Shown: positions 8,525 to 17,136, numbered from the stretch's first letter. The stretch: DNA of 64,000 nucleotides from Actinotalea alkalitolerans (GCF_023369855.1 NZ_JAMBPP010000001.1:62001-126000), one strand, 5' to 3'. Notes: generated by a model from the sequence alone, not told the origin. Made by a program: numbers and translations.

Positions 8525-9721
8525 TCAGGCTCCCCATCCGGCCTGCGCGCCACCGACGCGCTCGGCCACGATCGTGTCGGTGTACCCCGAGGCCGCGAAC
8601 GCGCGCATCGGGTCAGGGTCCAGACCCTGGGACTCGCGCAGCTGGGCCAGCAGCGGGCGCACGTCGGTGTTGTAGGCGTCCATCAGCACGCCGTTGGACG
8701 CCAGCACGTCGCCGGCCTGCTGGGCGGCGACCAGGGCGTCACGGTCGACCAGGAGGGCCTTGGCAGTGGCCTCCTGGATGTTCATGACCGAGCGGATCTG
8801 CGCGGGGATCTTGGGCTCGATGTTGTGGCACTGGTCGAGCATGAAGTTGACCCCCGAGTCGGGGCGCAGGGCGTCGGCGCCGACGATCTCGTGCATGATC
8901 CGGAACAGCTGGAACGGGTCGGCCGCCCCAACCATGAGGTCGTCGTCGGCGTAGAAGCGCGAGTTGAAGTCGAAGGCCCCCAGGCGTCCGACCCGCAACA
9001 GCTGCGCGACGATGAACTCGATGTTGGTGCCCGGGGCGTGGTGGCCCGTGTCGAGCACGACCATGGCCTGCTCGCCGAGGGCGAGGCAGTGCAGCAGCGA
9101 GGTGCCCCAGTCGGGGACGTCCATCGAGTAGAAGGCCGGCTCGAAGAACTTGTACTCCAGGATGATCCGGTGGTCGGGGTCCAGGCCTGCGTAGACCTGG
9201 GCCAGGCCCTCGGCGAGGCGGTCCTGACGGGCACGCAGGTCGTCCTGACCGGGGTAGTTGAGGCCGTCGGGCAGCCAGATCTTGAGGTCCTTCGAGCCGG
9301 TGGCCCGCATGATGTCGAGGCACTCGAGGTGGTGGGCCACGGCCTTGGCCCGCACCCGGGCATCGGGGTGGGTCAGGGAGCCGAGCATGTAGTCGTCGTC
9401 CTGGAACAGGTTGGAGTTGATCGCGCCGATGGTCACGCCGTGGTCCTTGGCGTGGGCGGCCAGCGCCGCGTAGTCCTCGACCTTGTCCCAGGGGATGTGC
9501 AGCGAGACGCGGGGGGCCACGCCGGTGTGGCGGTGCACCTGCGCGGCGTCGGCGATCTTCTCGAAGGGGTCGCGCGGCACCCCGGCCTGCGCGAAGACCT
9601 TGAAGCGGGTCCCGGAGTTGCCGAACGCCCAGCTGGGCAGCTCGATGGTCTGTGCCGACAGGGCGGCCAGCGCTGCGTCGCGCCGGGCATCGCTGGTCGA
9701 CGTCGTCGTCCCCGTGCTCAC
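8525..9721 (-). CDS. rhaI: L-rhamnose isomerase, xylose-isomerase-like type
   Basis: The 398-residue TIM-barrel isomerase is of the Pseudomonas stutzeri type rather than E. coli RhaA. Visible landmarks are SWAFGNSGTRFKVF near the start, ILEYKFFEPAFYS and VLDTGHHAPGTNIEF (metal-site Glu, Asp and His), and DFNSRFYADDDL. It converts L-rhamnose to L-rhamnulose using divalent metal. It is first in the rhaI-rhaEW-rhaB operon. The -35/-10 pair at 9784-9812 and the operator at 9767-9778 lie directly upstream, so it is likely repressed without rhamnose or a derivative. Confidence 0.93.
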   Translation of the reverse strand: MSTGTTTSTSDARRDAALAALSAQTIELPSWAFGNSGTRFKVFAQAGVPRDPFEKIADAAQVHRHTGVAPRVSLHIPWDKVEDYAALAAHAKDHGVTIGAINSNLFQDDDYMLGSLTHPDARVRAKAVAHHLECLDIMRATGSKDLKIWLPDGLNYPGQDDLRARQDRLAEGLAQVYAGLDPDHRIILEYKFFEPAFYSMDVPDWGTSLLHCLALGEQAMVVLDTGHHAPGTNIEFIVAQLLRVGRLGAFDFNSRFYADDDLMVGAADPFQLFRIMHEIVGADALRPDSGVNFMLDQCHNIEPKIPAQIRSVMNIQEATAKALLVDRDALVAAQQAGDVLASNGVLMDAYNTDVRPLLAQLRESQGLDPDPMRAFAASGYTDTIVAERVGGAQAGWGA

Positions 9722-9766
9722 GTTGTGTCCCTCTGATCGCCGATGGTCTGCCGTCCCACCTCGTTG

Positions 9767-9778
9767 TGAAACGTTTCA
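9767..9778. promoter_or_regulatory. class A LacI-type operator before rhaI
   Basis: TGAAACGTTTCA is a perfect 12-base palindrome, the best copy in the window. It lies 45 bases upstream of the rhaI start and only five bases downstream of the proposed -10, where a bound repressor would block initiation. Confidence 0.85.
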
Positions 9779-9783
9779 GGGAC

Positions 9784-9812
9784 ACGCTACCCCCGCCTCG
9801 GGGGGCGGTCAA
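9784..9812 (-). promoter_or_regulatory. promoter of the rhaI-rhaEW-rhaB operon
   Basis: On the minus strand TTGACC (9807-9812) and TAGCGT (9784-9789) are separated by 17 bases, a sigma-70-like spacing. The spacer is itself a GC-rich inverted repeat, CCCCG-CCT-CGGGG on the plus strand. The operator follows immediately downstream. Confidence 0.65.
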
Positions 9813-9852
9813 CCGGCCCTGAGGGGGTCGCCGAGGCATCGACCGCGAGACG

Positions 9853-10197
9853 TCAGCCGGTGAGCCCGACCGCGGCCCGCTGCGCATCAAGGTCGAAGAC
9901 GCACTCGAGCGTCACGAACCCCTCGTCCGGCGGGCCGTCGCTGCCGAAGAGCACGGCCATCTCGGCCTGCCACCGGGCGTTGACCTCCCGGGCGGCCATC
10001 GCCTCGCGGGCCGCGTCGAAGTCGTCGACGTCGACCACGCCGACCAGCAGGCCGTCCGGCGCGAGGTGCAGCGTGTAGTCCCGCCAGCCCGTCTCGTGCA
10101 GGGCCTGGAGCATCTCGGGCCAGACCTCGGCGTGGCGACGCCGGTAGGTCTCGGCCTGGTCGGGACGGATGCGGGAGATGAAGCAGACGCGGGCCAC
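9853..10197 (-). CDS. rhaM: L-rhamnose mutarotase
   Basis: The 114-residue product from GTG 10197 follows AGGAGG by six bases, which decides the start over an upstream codon at 10221. It is a ferredoxin-like RhaM: CFISRIRPDQAETYRRRHAEVWPEM contains the conserved His after YRRR and the W-P-E motif, with GWRDYTLHL and a C-terminal aromatic/acidic segment following. It interconverts alpha- and beta-L-rhamnopyranose and supplies the anomer used by RhaI. It is divergent from the LacI gene, and a class A operator lies between them. Confidence 0.93.
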   Translation of the reverse strand: MARVCFISRIRPDQAETYRRRHAEVWPEMLQALHETGWRDYTLHLAPDGLLVGVVDVDDFDAAREAMAAREVNARWQAEMAVLFGSDGPPDEGFVTLECVFDLDAQRAAVGLTG

Positions 10198-10261
10198 GGG
10201 TTCCTCCTGAGCGGTCCGCACGGGGCATCGGTGACCCTGCGTGAGCGCGCCTTCTCGTCAG

Positions 10262-10273
10262 TGAATCGCTTCA
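10262..10273. promoter_or_regulatory. class A LacI-type operator between rhaM and lacI-type gene
   Basis: TGAATCGCTTCA matches TGAA-N-CG-N-TTCA and sits centrally in the divergent gap. For the rightward gene, CAGAAT (10278-10283) is a possible -10 and TCGTCA (10255-10260) a weak -35, so the operator would lie between them. This placement fits autoregulation plus control of rhaM. Confidence 0.7.
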
Positions 10274-10342
10274 CAGGCAGAATGACCGTACGAGGCGGCC
10301 CGATCAGCGTCAACTGTCCCGCCCCGCAGCCGAGAGGAACCC

Positions 10343-11380
10343 GTGACCACCACCTCGGGGCGCAAGCGTGCCCCCCGCACCAGCATCAGCGACGTCGCCC
10401 GGCACGCCGGCGTCTCCCTGGGCACGGTCTCCAACGTCCTGAACCGCCCCGAGCGCGTCTCCCCCGTCACCCGCGACAAGGTGCTGGCCGCGATCGAGGA
10501 GCTCGCCTTCGTCCCCAACGGCTCGGCGCGGCAGCTGCGCGCCGGGACGATCACCACGGTCGGTGCGGTGCTGCTCGACATCGCCAACCCGTTCTTCACC
10601 GAGGTGGCCCGCGGCATCGAGGACCGCCTCGCCGAGGACGACTACACCCTCATGCTCGCGAGCTCGGACGAGGACCCGACCCGCGAGGCCCGCTACCTGC
10701 GTCTCTTCGAGGAGCACGGGGTGCACGGCATGCTGGTCACCCCTGCCGGGCCCGACGTCGACCACCTCCTGGCGCTGCGCGAACGCGGGGTCGAGGTCGT
10801 GCTGCTCGACCGCACCTCACCCTCCCCCGACCTGTCCTCGGTCGCGGTCGACGACGTCGCGGGTGCCGCCATGGCCGTGCGGCACCTCATCGGGCTGGGT
10901 CACCGCCGGGTCGGGCTGATCAACGGCCCGACCACCATCAAGCAGTGCGTGGACCGTCGCGCAGGCACCGTGCGCGCCCTGACCGAGGCCGGGCTCGACC
11001 CCGACGAGGCGATGATCGAGGTCACCGTCTCCTCGCTGAACGCCGAGGGCGGCGAGGCCGGAGCGACCGAGCTGCTGGCCCTGGGGGAACCTCCCACTGC
11101 CCTGTTCTGCGTCAACGACCTCACCGCGCTGGGCGCGATGCAGGCGTTGCGCGCGCACGGCATGACCATCGGCCAGGACATGGCCGTGGTGGGCTACGAC
11201 GACGTCAACTTCGCCTCGATGCTGATGACCCCGCTCACCTCGGTGCGCCAGCCGACCCGGCGCCTGGGCCACGTCGCGGCCGACCTGCTGCTCGGCCGCG
11301 CGGGCAAGGATGTCGGGGCCCAGCAGGTCGAGTTCCAGCCCGAGCTCGTGGTGCGGGCGTCCTCGGGCCCGCACCGTTGA
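10343..11380 (+). CDS. LacI-family repressor, probable rhamnose/RG-I regulator
   Basis: The 345-residue protein starts at GTG 10343. The helix-turn-helix SISDVARHAGVSLGTVSNVLN covers residues 14-34, and the hinge ends near RQLRAGTI. A periplasmic-binding-protein-like effector domain follows, with the usual SLGTVSNVLNRPE DNA-reading helix and C-terminal GYDDVNFASMLMTPLTSVRQP. It is divergent from rhaM and 10 bases upstream of the GH43-like gene. It is the only LacI protein in the window and is therefore inferred to bind the TGAA-N-CG-N-TTCA sites. The inducer is probably L-rhamnose or a phosphorylated intermediate; nothing in the sequence decides this. Confidence 0.88.
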   Translation: MTTTSGRKRAPRTSISDVARHAGVSLGTVSNVLNRPERVSPVTRDKVLAAIEELAFVPNGSARQLRAGTITTVGAVLLDIANPFFTEVARGIEDRLAEDDYTLMLASSDEDPTREARYLRLFEEHGVHGMLVTPAGPDVDHLLALRERGVEVVLLDRTSPSPDLSSVAVDDVAGAAMAVRHLIGLGHRRVGLINGPTTIKQCVDRRAGTVRALTEAGLDPDEAMIEVTVSSLNAEGGEAGATELLALGEPPTALFCVNDLTALGAMQALRAHGMTIGQDMAVVGYDDVNFASMLMTPLTSVRQPTRRLGHVAADLLLGRAGKDVGAQQVEFQPELVVRASSGPHR

Positions 11381-11390
11381 GGCCCCCGAG

Positions 11391-12389
11391 GTGATCGACG
11401 CCCCGCTGTTCCGTGACCCGGTGCACGACGGCGCGACCGACCCGGTCCTGGTACCCCACCCCGACGGCTCGTGGTGGCTCTTCTACACCCAGCGTCGGGC
11501 CACCGCCCCCGGGCCAGGGGTCGCCTGGGTGCACGGCACCGACATCGGGGTCGCGGTCTCGCACGACGGCGGCGCGAGCTTCCTGTACCGCGGCACCCTG
11601 GACCTGGCGACCGGCTGGGGGCGGGACACGTTCTGGGCCCCCGAGATCCTGTGGGCAGCCGGCGAGGCACACATGTTCGTCTCGGTGATCACGGGGGTCC
11701 CGGTCCGGTGGGCCGGGCACGACCGGCGGATCGTGCACTACGTCAGCGACGACCTGGTGCACTGGCGCCACGTCGGTCCCGTGCCGCTCAGCAGCGACCG
11801 GGTGATCGACGCGTGCGTCGCCGCGCTGCCCTCGCACGCCGACGGCACGACCGGCGGGTGGCGCATGTGGTTCAAGGACGAGGCCCACGGCTCCCTGACC
11901 TGGGCCGCCGACTCGCCCGACCTGCACCGGTGGGACGTCGTGGGACCGGTGGTCACCGGGCGTCCGCACGAGGGCCCCAAGGTGTTCAGCCTGGGCGGGT
12001 GGCACTGGATGATCGTCGACGAGTGGCGCGGGCAGGGCGTCTACCGCTCGACCGACCTGACCACCTGGGAGCGGGACGGACTGATCCTCGACCGCGGGGG
12101 CACCCGGCCCGACGACGGCGCGATCGGGCTGCACGCCGACGTCGTCGTCGGCGACGGAGCCGACGGGTCGGGCCGCGGCGACAGCGCCCACGTCGTGTAC
12201 TTCACGCACCCCGGCCGGACCGAGGAGTGGCAGGCGGGGCCGGACGGTCCCGAGATGACCCCGGGCCCGATGGAGACGCCGGCCGACCGTCGTTCGTCCA
12301 TCCAGCTCGCGCTGCTCCGGGTGGTGGACGACCACCTGGTCTGCGACCGCGACGAGCCGGTGCCCCCGCTGCCCCCAGCTGTCGTTTGA
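11391..12389 (+). CDS. GH43-like five-bladed beta-propeller glycoside hydrolase
   Basis: The 332-residue product starts at GTG 11391, ten bases after the LacI stop. Candidate GH43-type catalytic residues are an Asp in GATDPVLVP (D17, base), an Asp in RVIDACVAAL, and a Glu in MWFKDEAHG (acid). The SWWLFYTQRR and TFWAPEI blade motifs fit the fold. No signal peptide is seen, so it acts inside the cell on imported oligosaccharides. Its substrate is unknown; a rhamnose- or arabinose-containing RG-I fragment is suggested by the neighbours. It probably shares a transcript with lacI. Confidence 0.7.
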   Translation: MIDAPLFRDPVHDGATDPVLVPHPDGSWWLFYTQRRATAPGPGVAWVHGTDIGVAVSHDGGASFLYRGTLDLATGWGRDTFWAPEILWAAGEAHMFVSVITGVPVRWAGHDRRIVHYVSDDLVHWRHVGPVPLSSDRVIDACVAALPSHADGTTGGWRMWFKDEAHGSLTWAADSPDLHRWDVVGPVVTGRPHEGPKVFSLGGWHWMIVDEWRGQGVYRSTDLTTWERDGLILDRGGTRPDDGAIGLHADVVVGDGADGSGRGDSAHVVYFTHPGRTEEWQAGPDGPEMTPGPMETPADRRSSIQLALLRVVDDHLVCDRDEPVPPLPPAVV

Positions 12390-12398
12390 AACGTTTTA
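12387..12398. promoter_or_regulatory. class A operator before Gfo/Idh/MocA gene
   Basis: TGAAACGTTTTA has one base off the perfect palindrome. It overlaps the stop of the GH43-like gene and lies 100 bases before the oxidoreductase start. It would cover the proposed -35 of that gene. Confidence 0.65.
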
Positions 12399-12424
12399 CG
12401 GATGGCTGTCCCACGCGCTACCGT
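12396..12424 (+). promoter_or_regulatory. candidate promoter of first Gfo/Idh/MocA gene
   Basis: TTACGG (12396-12401) and TACCGT (12419-12424) are 17 bases apart. The -35 is weak, but it is overlapped by the operator, as expected for a repressed promoter. Confidence 0.4.
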
Positions 12425-12497
12425 GCGCTCCAGGAACGACGACGACGCCATCGGCCCGCTGCGGGTCGCCGGCCCCACCCCGAGCGAAGGAGCTCCC

Positions 12498-13580
12498 GTG
12501 ACCCTCAGAGCAGCGATCGTCGGCACGGGCGCGGTCGCGCACCTGCACGCCCAGGCCCTCGTCGCCGACCCGCGCGTCGACCTGGTCGCGGTGAGCAACC
12601 GCAGCGCCGAGCGCCGCGAGGCCTTCGCCGACCGCTACGGCGTCCCGGGACGCCACGCGACGCACACCGAGCTCCTCGCCGCCGAGCAGCTCGACGTGGT
12701 CATCCTGTGCACCCCGCCCGACCTGCACCGCGAGCAGACCCTCGACGCCTTCGCCGCAGGCGTCCACGTCATCTGCGAGAAGCCACCGGCCCTGTCGCTG
12801 GCCGAGCTCGACGACATGCAGCACGCGGCCGACACCGCCGGGCTGGCCTTCGCGATCGTCTTCCAGCAGCGCACCGGGACCGCCGCGGCCCACGTCAAGG
12901 GCCTGCTCGACGACGGCGCCCTGGGCCGCCCCCTGCTCGCCCAGTGCCAGACGCTGTGGCTGCGTCAGGACGACTACTACGACGTCGACTGGCGCGGCAC
13001 CTGGGACGGCGAGGGTGGCGGCACGACCCTGGGTCACGGCATCCATCAGATGGACCTGCTCGCCCACCTGATGGGCGACTGGGCCGAGGTCGACGCCAGG
13101 CTGTGGCGCCTGGCCCGCGACATCGAGATGGAGGACGTCTCGACCGCGACCATCCGCTTCGCCAACGGCGTGGTCGCGACCGCGGTGTCGAGCGTGCTCA
13201 GCCCTCGCGAGACCAGCTACGTGCGGATCGACACCGAACTCGCGACCGTGGAGGTCGAGCACCTGTACGGGCACAGCGGCGACTCGTGGCGCATCACCCC
13301 GGCCCGTGGGGTCAGCGACGAGCTCGCCGCGTCGTGGGCCTTCCCCGAGGTCGACGAGCCGAGCGGTCACGAGCCACTGGTCCGCGCCGTGATCGACGCC
13401 CTGGTCGCCGGCGAGCCCCTGCCGGACCTGGTGACCTTCGCCCGTCGTCCGCTCGAGCTGGTCACGGCGATCTACGCCTCGGCGACCCACGGCCGCCCGG
13501 TCACCCACGCCTCCCTCGACGCCGACGACCGCTTCCGCACCGCGCTGCGCGCCGAGGTGACCGACCTCAGGCCGAGGTGA
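12498..13580 (+). CDS. Gfo/Idh/MocA family oxidoreductase (paralog of 28499-29713)
   Basis: The 360-residue protein starts at GTG 12498 after GAAGGAG. It has an N-terminal Rossmann fold (AAIVGTGAVAHLHAQAL), the E-K-P motif in VICEKPPALSLAELDD near residue 95, and a C-terminal domain with GHGIHQMDLLAHLMGDWAEV carrying the usual catalytic-region histidine. Family members oxidise or reduce sugars, inositols or their glycosides with NAD(P). The substrate is unknown. It is clearly a paralog of the enzyme at 28499-29713, sharing EKPPALSLAE, WRGxWExEGGG and VEHLYG blocks. It has its own class A operator, which links it to rhamnose use. Confidence 0.85.
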   Translation: MTLRAAIVGTGAVAHLHAQALVADPRVDLVAVSNRSAERREAFADRYGVPGRHATHTELLAAEQLDVVILCTPPDLHREQTLDAFAAGVHVICEKPPALSLAELDDMQHAADTAGLAFAIVFQQRTGTAAAHVKGLLDDGALGRPLLAQCQTLWLRQDDYYDVDWRGTWDGEGGGTTLGHGIHQMDLLAHLMGDWAEVDARLWRLARDIEMEDVSTATIRFANGVVATAVSSVLSPRETSYVRIDTELATVEVEHLYGHSGDSWRITPARGVSDELAASWAFPEVDEPSGHEPLVRAVIDALVAGEPLPDLVTFARRPLELVTAIYASATHGRPVTHASLDADDRFRTALRAEVTDLRPR

Positions 13581-13686
13581 CGTGCTGAGGTTCGCGCTCT
13601 GCCGCACGGGTGCACGCCGAGGTCCGCGGCCCTGAACACTCGGTCCGGGCTCGCTTCACCGGCCCGGGCGCGGCAGGATCGCAGCC

Positions 13687-14325
13687 ATGCCCGACGCCAC
13701 GCGTGAGCTAGCGATGTTCCCGCTCGGCTCCGTGCTGTTCCCCGGCATGCCCTTGCCTCTGCGCGTCTTCGAGCCCCGCTACGTCGCGATGCTCTCGTCG
13801 GTGCTCGCAGACACCGAGCGCGAGTTCGGCGTGGTGCTGATCGAACGGGGCTGGGAGGTGGGCGGTGGTGACGTCCGGTTCGGGGTGGGAACGGTGGCCC
13901 ACATCGCCTCGGTCGACATCAGCGAGGGGTTGATCGTGCTGCTCGCCACCGGCACCGAGCGGTTCGAGGTGGTGCGATGGCTCCAGGACGACCCCTTCCC
14001 CCGCGCCGAGGTGCGGGTGCTCGACGCGCTGGAGATCGACGCACCGACCCTCTCCGCCCTGGACACCGCAGAGGCCCTGGTGCGTGCGACCCTGAGGCGC
14101 GCGAGCGAGTTCGTCGAGCTGCCGTGGTCCCCTGACATCGAGCTGTCGCCCGAGCCCGCGAAGCGCCTCTGGCAGGTCGCCGGCATCGCGCCCCTCGGTG
14201 CTCTCGACCAGTTCACCCTGCTGCGCTCACAGACCGCCACCGAGCTGCTCGCCACGCTCGTGGAGGAGACGCAGGCGGCCGAGCTCCATCTCACCGCCGA
14301 CTGGGGCGACGACCAGCCGGACTGA
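13687..14325 (+). CDS. LON peptidase substrate-binding domain protein
   Basis: The 212-residue protein consists only of the PUA-like N-terminal domain of Lon: MFPLGSVLFPGMPLPLRVFEPRYVAML near residues 11-37, FGVVLIERGWEVG, and a helical tail. It lacks the AAA+ and peptidase domains. Stand-alone LON-N proteins are common in actinobacteria and of unknown role, possibly protein-binding adaptors. It begins the stretch of genes that interrupts the glycan loci. The 106 bases before it hold only a weak GC-rich inverted repeat. Confidence 0.88.
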   Translation: MPDATRELAMFPLGSVLFPGMPLPLRVFEPRYVAMLSSVLADTEREFGVVLIERGWEVGGGDVRFGVGTVAHIASVDISEGLIVLLATGTERFEVVRWLQDDPFPRAEVRVLDALEIDAPTLSALDTAEALVRATLRRASEFVELPWSPDIELSPEPAKRLWQVAGIAPLGALDQFTLLRSQTATELLATLVEETQAAELHLTADWGDDQPD

Positions 14326-14395
14326 CGACGGCGTCGCGCGGCGCCCCTGGCAGATCCGCGGACCGGTAGCCTCCCGGTTCAACGGTGAGCGCGAG

Positions 14396-14638
14396 GTGCT
14401 GAACGTGTTCCTACCCGTCTGGTACGACGTCCTCTGGAGCCTGGTGGTCCTGGCTCAGGTTGGTCTGCTCGCTGCGGCGCTGACCCTGTGGTTCCGGAGG
14501 CGGCACGATCACGCCGGTGGGCTGCTCGACCTCGTCGTCATCCTCGTCGTCCCCCTCATCGGGCCTGCCGCGTACCTGGCGGGCAGCGCACCCTTCCGCA
14601 CCGCGGTCAGGTCGAGAGCAGAGTCCGGTTCGGTGTGA
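14396..14638 (+). CDS. small PLDc_N-like membrane protein
   Basis: The 80-residue protein from GTG 14396 has two hydrophobic helices (about residues 12-33 and 45-67) separated by the basic loop WFRRRHDHAGG. This is the pattern of the phospholipase D N-terminal (PLDc_N) small membrane family, including the VVPLIGPAAYL segment. A longer in-frame extension upstream lacks hydrophobic or conserved character and overlaps the preceding gene, so it was not used. Function is unknown. Confidence 0.6.
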   Translation: MLNVFLPVWYDVLWSLVVLAQVGLLAAALTLWFRRRHDHAGGLLDLVVILVVPLIGPAAYLAGSAPFRTAVRSRAESGSV

Positions 14639-14669
14639 AGGACGACCAGGCAGCTTGCCGCGGCCGCGA

Positions 14670-15200
14670 TCAGCCGGGGCAGCTGCGGTCGGTCGACGTC
14701 TGTAGCGTCACCGGGCTGGGGAGAAGCGGCAGCTCGAGGCGGCGCGTGATCCCCAACGTCGTCACGTCGACGAGGACATGGTCGGCCACCACGCCGCTGC
14801 CGGCGGTGAGGTCGACACACGGGAAGCCCAGGGTCTGCCACACGGCGACGGAGCCACCCCGCGGAACGGTCACTCGAGGTGCCGCATGCTCCGGCCGGAG
14901 GACGTCACGTTCGTCGACAACACTGACCCCCGAGTGCAGGACCATCGCCTGGTCGAGCACGGTGGACACGCTGACGGGAACCAGTCCGGTGCTGCGGTAG
15001 GACACCATGATCCGCGCCTCACCCGGCGCGGGATCGACAGCCGTCCACCCCAGGTCGACGTCGCTCTGGTCGATCACCTCGGACGCCCAGGCGACGCTGC
15101 CCTGCTCCAGCTGAGGGCTGAGCCCCACCGCGAGCCACGCTCCGCCCAGCGCCGCGAGCGCGCCCGTGATGGTCAAGGCGTACGTCCGGCGTCTGACCAT
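14670..15200 (-). CDS. membrane-anchored or secreted protein of unknown function
   Basis: The 176-residue product from ATG 15200 (GGGGAGC upstream) begins MVRRRTYALTITGALAALGG, an N-terminal signal anchor. The following extracellular part is beta-rich and contains two cysteines (FPCVDL and a C-terminal DRSCPG). I do not recognise the family. An ATG at 15338 would add an arginine-rich leader unlike a signal. It is divergent from the gene at 15308. Confidence 0.5.
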   Translation of the reverse strand: MVRRRTYALTITGALAALGGAWLAVGLSPQLEQGSVAWASEVIDQSDVDLGWTAVDPAPGEARIMVSYRSTGLVPVSVSTVLDQAMVLHSGVSVVDERDVLRPEHAAPRVTVPRGGSVAVWQTLGFPCVDLTAGSGVVADHVLVDVTTLGITRRLELPLLPSPVTLQTSTDRSCPG

Positions 15201-15307
15201 CGCCTGCTCCCCTGGGTTCACCGCCGGCGTGACGGCGCGGGAGGCACGATACGCATGCGGATCTCGCCATGCGATCCTGGCGCGAAGGACAGCGATGGGC
15301 GACGGAC

Positions 15308-15763
15308 ATGAGCGAGCGGTGGCAGGGATGGGCGACACGGCTGGACGACCCGGCCCTGCCCCCGTTGATCGCAGCGGGCGTGGCCAGCCGAGGGACCCTC
15401 GAGGAACGTCATGCCCTCACGGCGAACCGTGCCCTGCCCCACGACGTCCTGCTCACCATCATCACCACGAACGAGCCTGAGGTCGCGGGCGGGCTCCTGC
15501 TCAACTACGACCTCCCCTCGGAGATGGTCGACCTCCTTGCCGAGCGCCTGTCGCTTCCCGACGCGCTCGCCTCGGGCCATCCGAACGCCTCGCTGGTGCG
15601 CAAGATGCGTCACCCGGTGGGTGAGCTGACCGGGTTGGCGTTGCACCGCTTCTTCCTGGCGGTCCGCGCGACCGACGACGAGCAGCAGCACCTCCACACG
15701 GTGATCGACGAGGAGCCTCGGGCGAGGCTCGCAGCAGCGTGGGAGAAGGTGCGTCCGACGTAG
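15308..15763 (+). CDS. hypothetical helical protein
   Basis: The 151-residue soluble, mostly helical product (ERWQGWATRLDDPALPPLIAAGVAS at its start) has no recognised domain. Repeated phrases such as HALTANRALP, HPNASLVRKMRHPVG and LPSEMVDLLAERL resemble HEAT-like or leucine-rich-variant helices. ATG 15308 is a weakly supported start, and an upstream one at 15269 is possible. No functional link to its neighbours is visible. Confidence 0.45.
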   Translation: MSERWQGWATRLDDPALPPLIAAGVASRGTLEERHALTANRALPHDVLLTIITTNEPEVAGGLLLNYDLPSEMVDLLAERLSLPDALASGHPNASLVRKMRHPVGELTGLALHRFFLAVRATDDEQQHLHTVIDEEPRARLAAAWEKVRPT

Positions 15764-15812
15764 GGCGCGCCCACCGGCCCGGTCGAGCCGGCCCAGCCGC
15801 CTGAGGTGTCCC

Positions 15813-16655
15813 TCAGCCCTGGACCGTCGCGGGGGCGGGGTCGGTGTCGAGGAACGTCGTCACGGCGTCGGCGACCATCGTCGTGCGGCTCAGGCCGAAG
15901 AAGTGGGTCGTGCCGGGGAAGACGGCGAGCTGCGAGGACGGCACGCCCTCGAAGTCCCCGTTGACGTCCCCGCCGCGCAGCTGGAGGAAGCGGACCGCGT
16001 GCTCGAGCCGGACCATGTCGCAGTCGCCGACGGTGATCAGCGTGGGTGCGGCGATCCCGCGGATGTCGTCGTCCGACCACCCCGGGAAGCCCTCGTCGAA
16101 GTGGCTGAGCTTGGTCAGCAGGTCCTGCAGCCTGTCGGGGTGCGGGGACTTCGCTCGGTACGCCTCCTCCATCGGCGTCCCGGCGATCATGTCGACCGTC
16201 ATCTCGGCGACGGCCTCGGCGTTCTCACCGCGGTCTCCGTCCGGGTGGAACGAGACCGAGGAGACCACGAGCCGCCGCACGAGCTCGGGGTGATCGATGG
16301 CCAGCCGGAGGGCGACCGCGCCACCCACGCTGAAGCCGAACACGTCGACCTGGGCGAGATCCAGGTGCTCGAGCAGACCGATCACGTCCGACGCCAGTCC
16401 TTCGGCGGTCAGGGGGCGGTCGACGTCGTTGGTCCGTCCGTGACCCTGGAGGTCCACCGCGAGAACCTTCCGGTCCCGCGACAGGTGCGGCAGCAGCGCG
16501 CCGAACTGCTGGTCGATGTCGAACAGACCACCGTGGAGCAGGAGCAGCGGGATGCCGCCCGCGCCGTGGATCTCGTAGTACATCTGCATGCCGTTCACGG
16601 GGGCGTACCCGGTGGTCGGCAACTGCTCGGCGATCGCGCTGGTCTGCTGGGTCAC
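15813..16655 (-). CDS. alpha/beta hydrolase
   Basis: The 280-residue protein starts at GTG 16655 with AGGAGG six bases upstream. The alpha/beta-hydrolase landmarks are HGGLFDIDQQ (oxyanion region), nucleophile S109 in GFSVGG, an Asp in VGDCDMV, and a His in PGTTHFF. This class includes esterases, C-C hydrolases and haloperoxidase-like enzymes; the substrate is unknown. There is no signal peptide. It stands alone among unrelated genes. Confidence 0.85.
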   Translation of the reverse strand: MTQQTSAIAEQLPTTGYAPVNGMQMYYEIHGAGGIPLLLLHGGLFDIDQQFGALLPHLSRDRKVLAVDLQGHGRTNDVDRPLTAEGLASDVIGLLEHLDLAQVDVFGFSVGGAVALRLAIDHPELVRRLVVSSVSFHPDGDRGENAEAVAEMTVDMIAGTPMEEAYRAKSPHPDRLQDLLTKLSHFDEGFPGWSDDDIRGIAAPTLITVGDCDMVRLEHAVRFLQLRGGDVNGDFEGVPSSQLAVFPGTTHFFGLSRTTMVADAVTTFLDTDPAPATVQG

Positions 16656-16710
16656 TGCGTCCTCCTCGCTCGGCTGGTGCATCAGGTCAGACCATCGCCC
16701 GCGCGTGAAC

Positions 16711-17136
16711 TCATCGGCCTGGTCGCAACCTCCCGGGCTGCGGGCCACCGAACGTCTCGCCGCTCAACGGGGCGTAGGCCGTCCACTCCTGAGCACCGGG
16801 CAGGGGCCGGTCGGGTGCGGTCGGCGCGTCACCGTCTCCGCCGGGCGGGTAGACGACGTCGATGCCCAGCTCCCGACGCAACTCTTCGGCGAGCTCTGAA
16901 CCTGTTGCGATGAAGGCGGACTCGGCGGTGCGGTTCGGCCACTCGTAGCTGTTGGCGCTCAACGTCACGTCAGCGAACTCGTTCCACGCGACGAGGCGTT
17001 CACGGAGGTGGCTCGAGATGGGCAGCGACGCCAGGTCCACCCAGCCGGAGTCACCGGGGGTGCGATACCACACGGGAGACTCGGTCCATCCGTGGAAGAG
17101 CGCCACACGGGCAGGCACTTCTGCTCTGGGTCCCAT
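16711..17136 (-). CDS. hypothetical protein
   Basis: The 141-residue soluble product (VALFHGWTESPVWYRTPGDSG near the N-terminus, VYPPGGDGD further on) has no recognised domain. ATG 17136 lacks a strong ribosome site, so the start is uncertain. The codon third-position bias is coding-like. It lies 55 bases upstream of the alpha/beta hydrolase on the same strand. Confidence 0.45.
   Translation of the reverse strand: MGPRAEVPARVALFHGWTESPVWYRTPGDSGWVDLASLPISSHLRERLVAWNEFADVTLSANSYEWPNRTAESAFIATGSELAEELRRELGIDVVYPPGGDGDAPTAPDRPLPGAQEWTAYAPLSGETFGGPQPGRLRPGR

Noticed and set aside
6154-8787. 877-codon plus-strand frame opposite rhaB and rhaEW
   Set aside because: Antisense shadow of the rhaEW fusion; composition is VGRDLE-rich and no motif is recognisable.
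9790-9806. Terminator hairpin in the GC-rich inverted repeat upstream of rhaI
   Set aside because: It is exactly the 17-base spacer between a good -35 and -10, so a promoter reading is preferred.
11471-13588. 705-codon frame across the GH43-like and Gfo/Idh genes
   Set aside because: It is an out-of-frame, arginine-rich reading of two well-supported genes.
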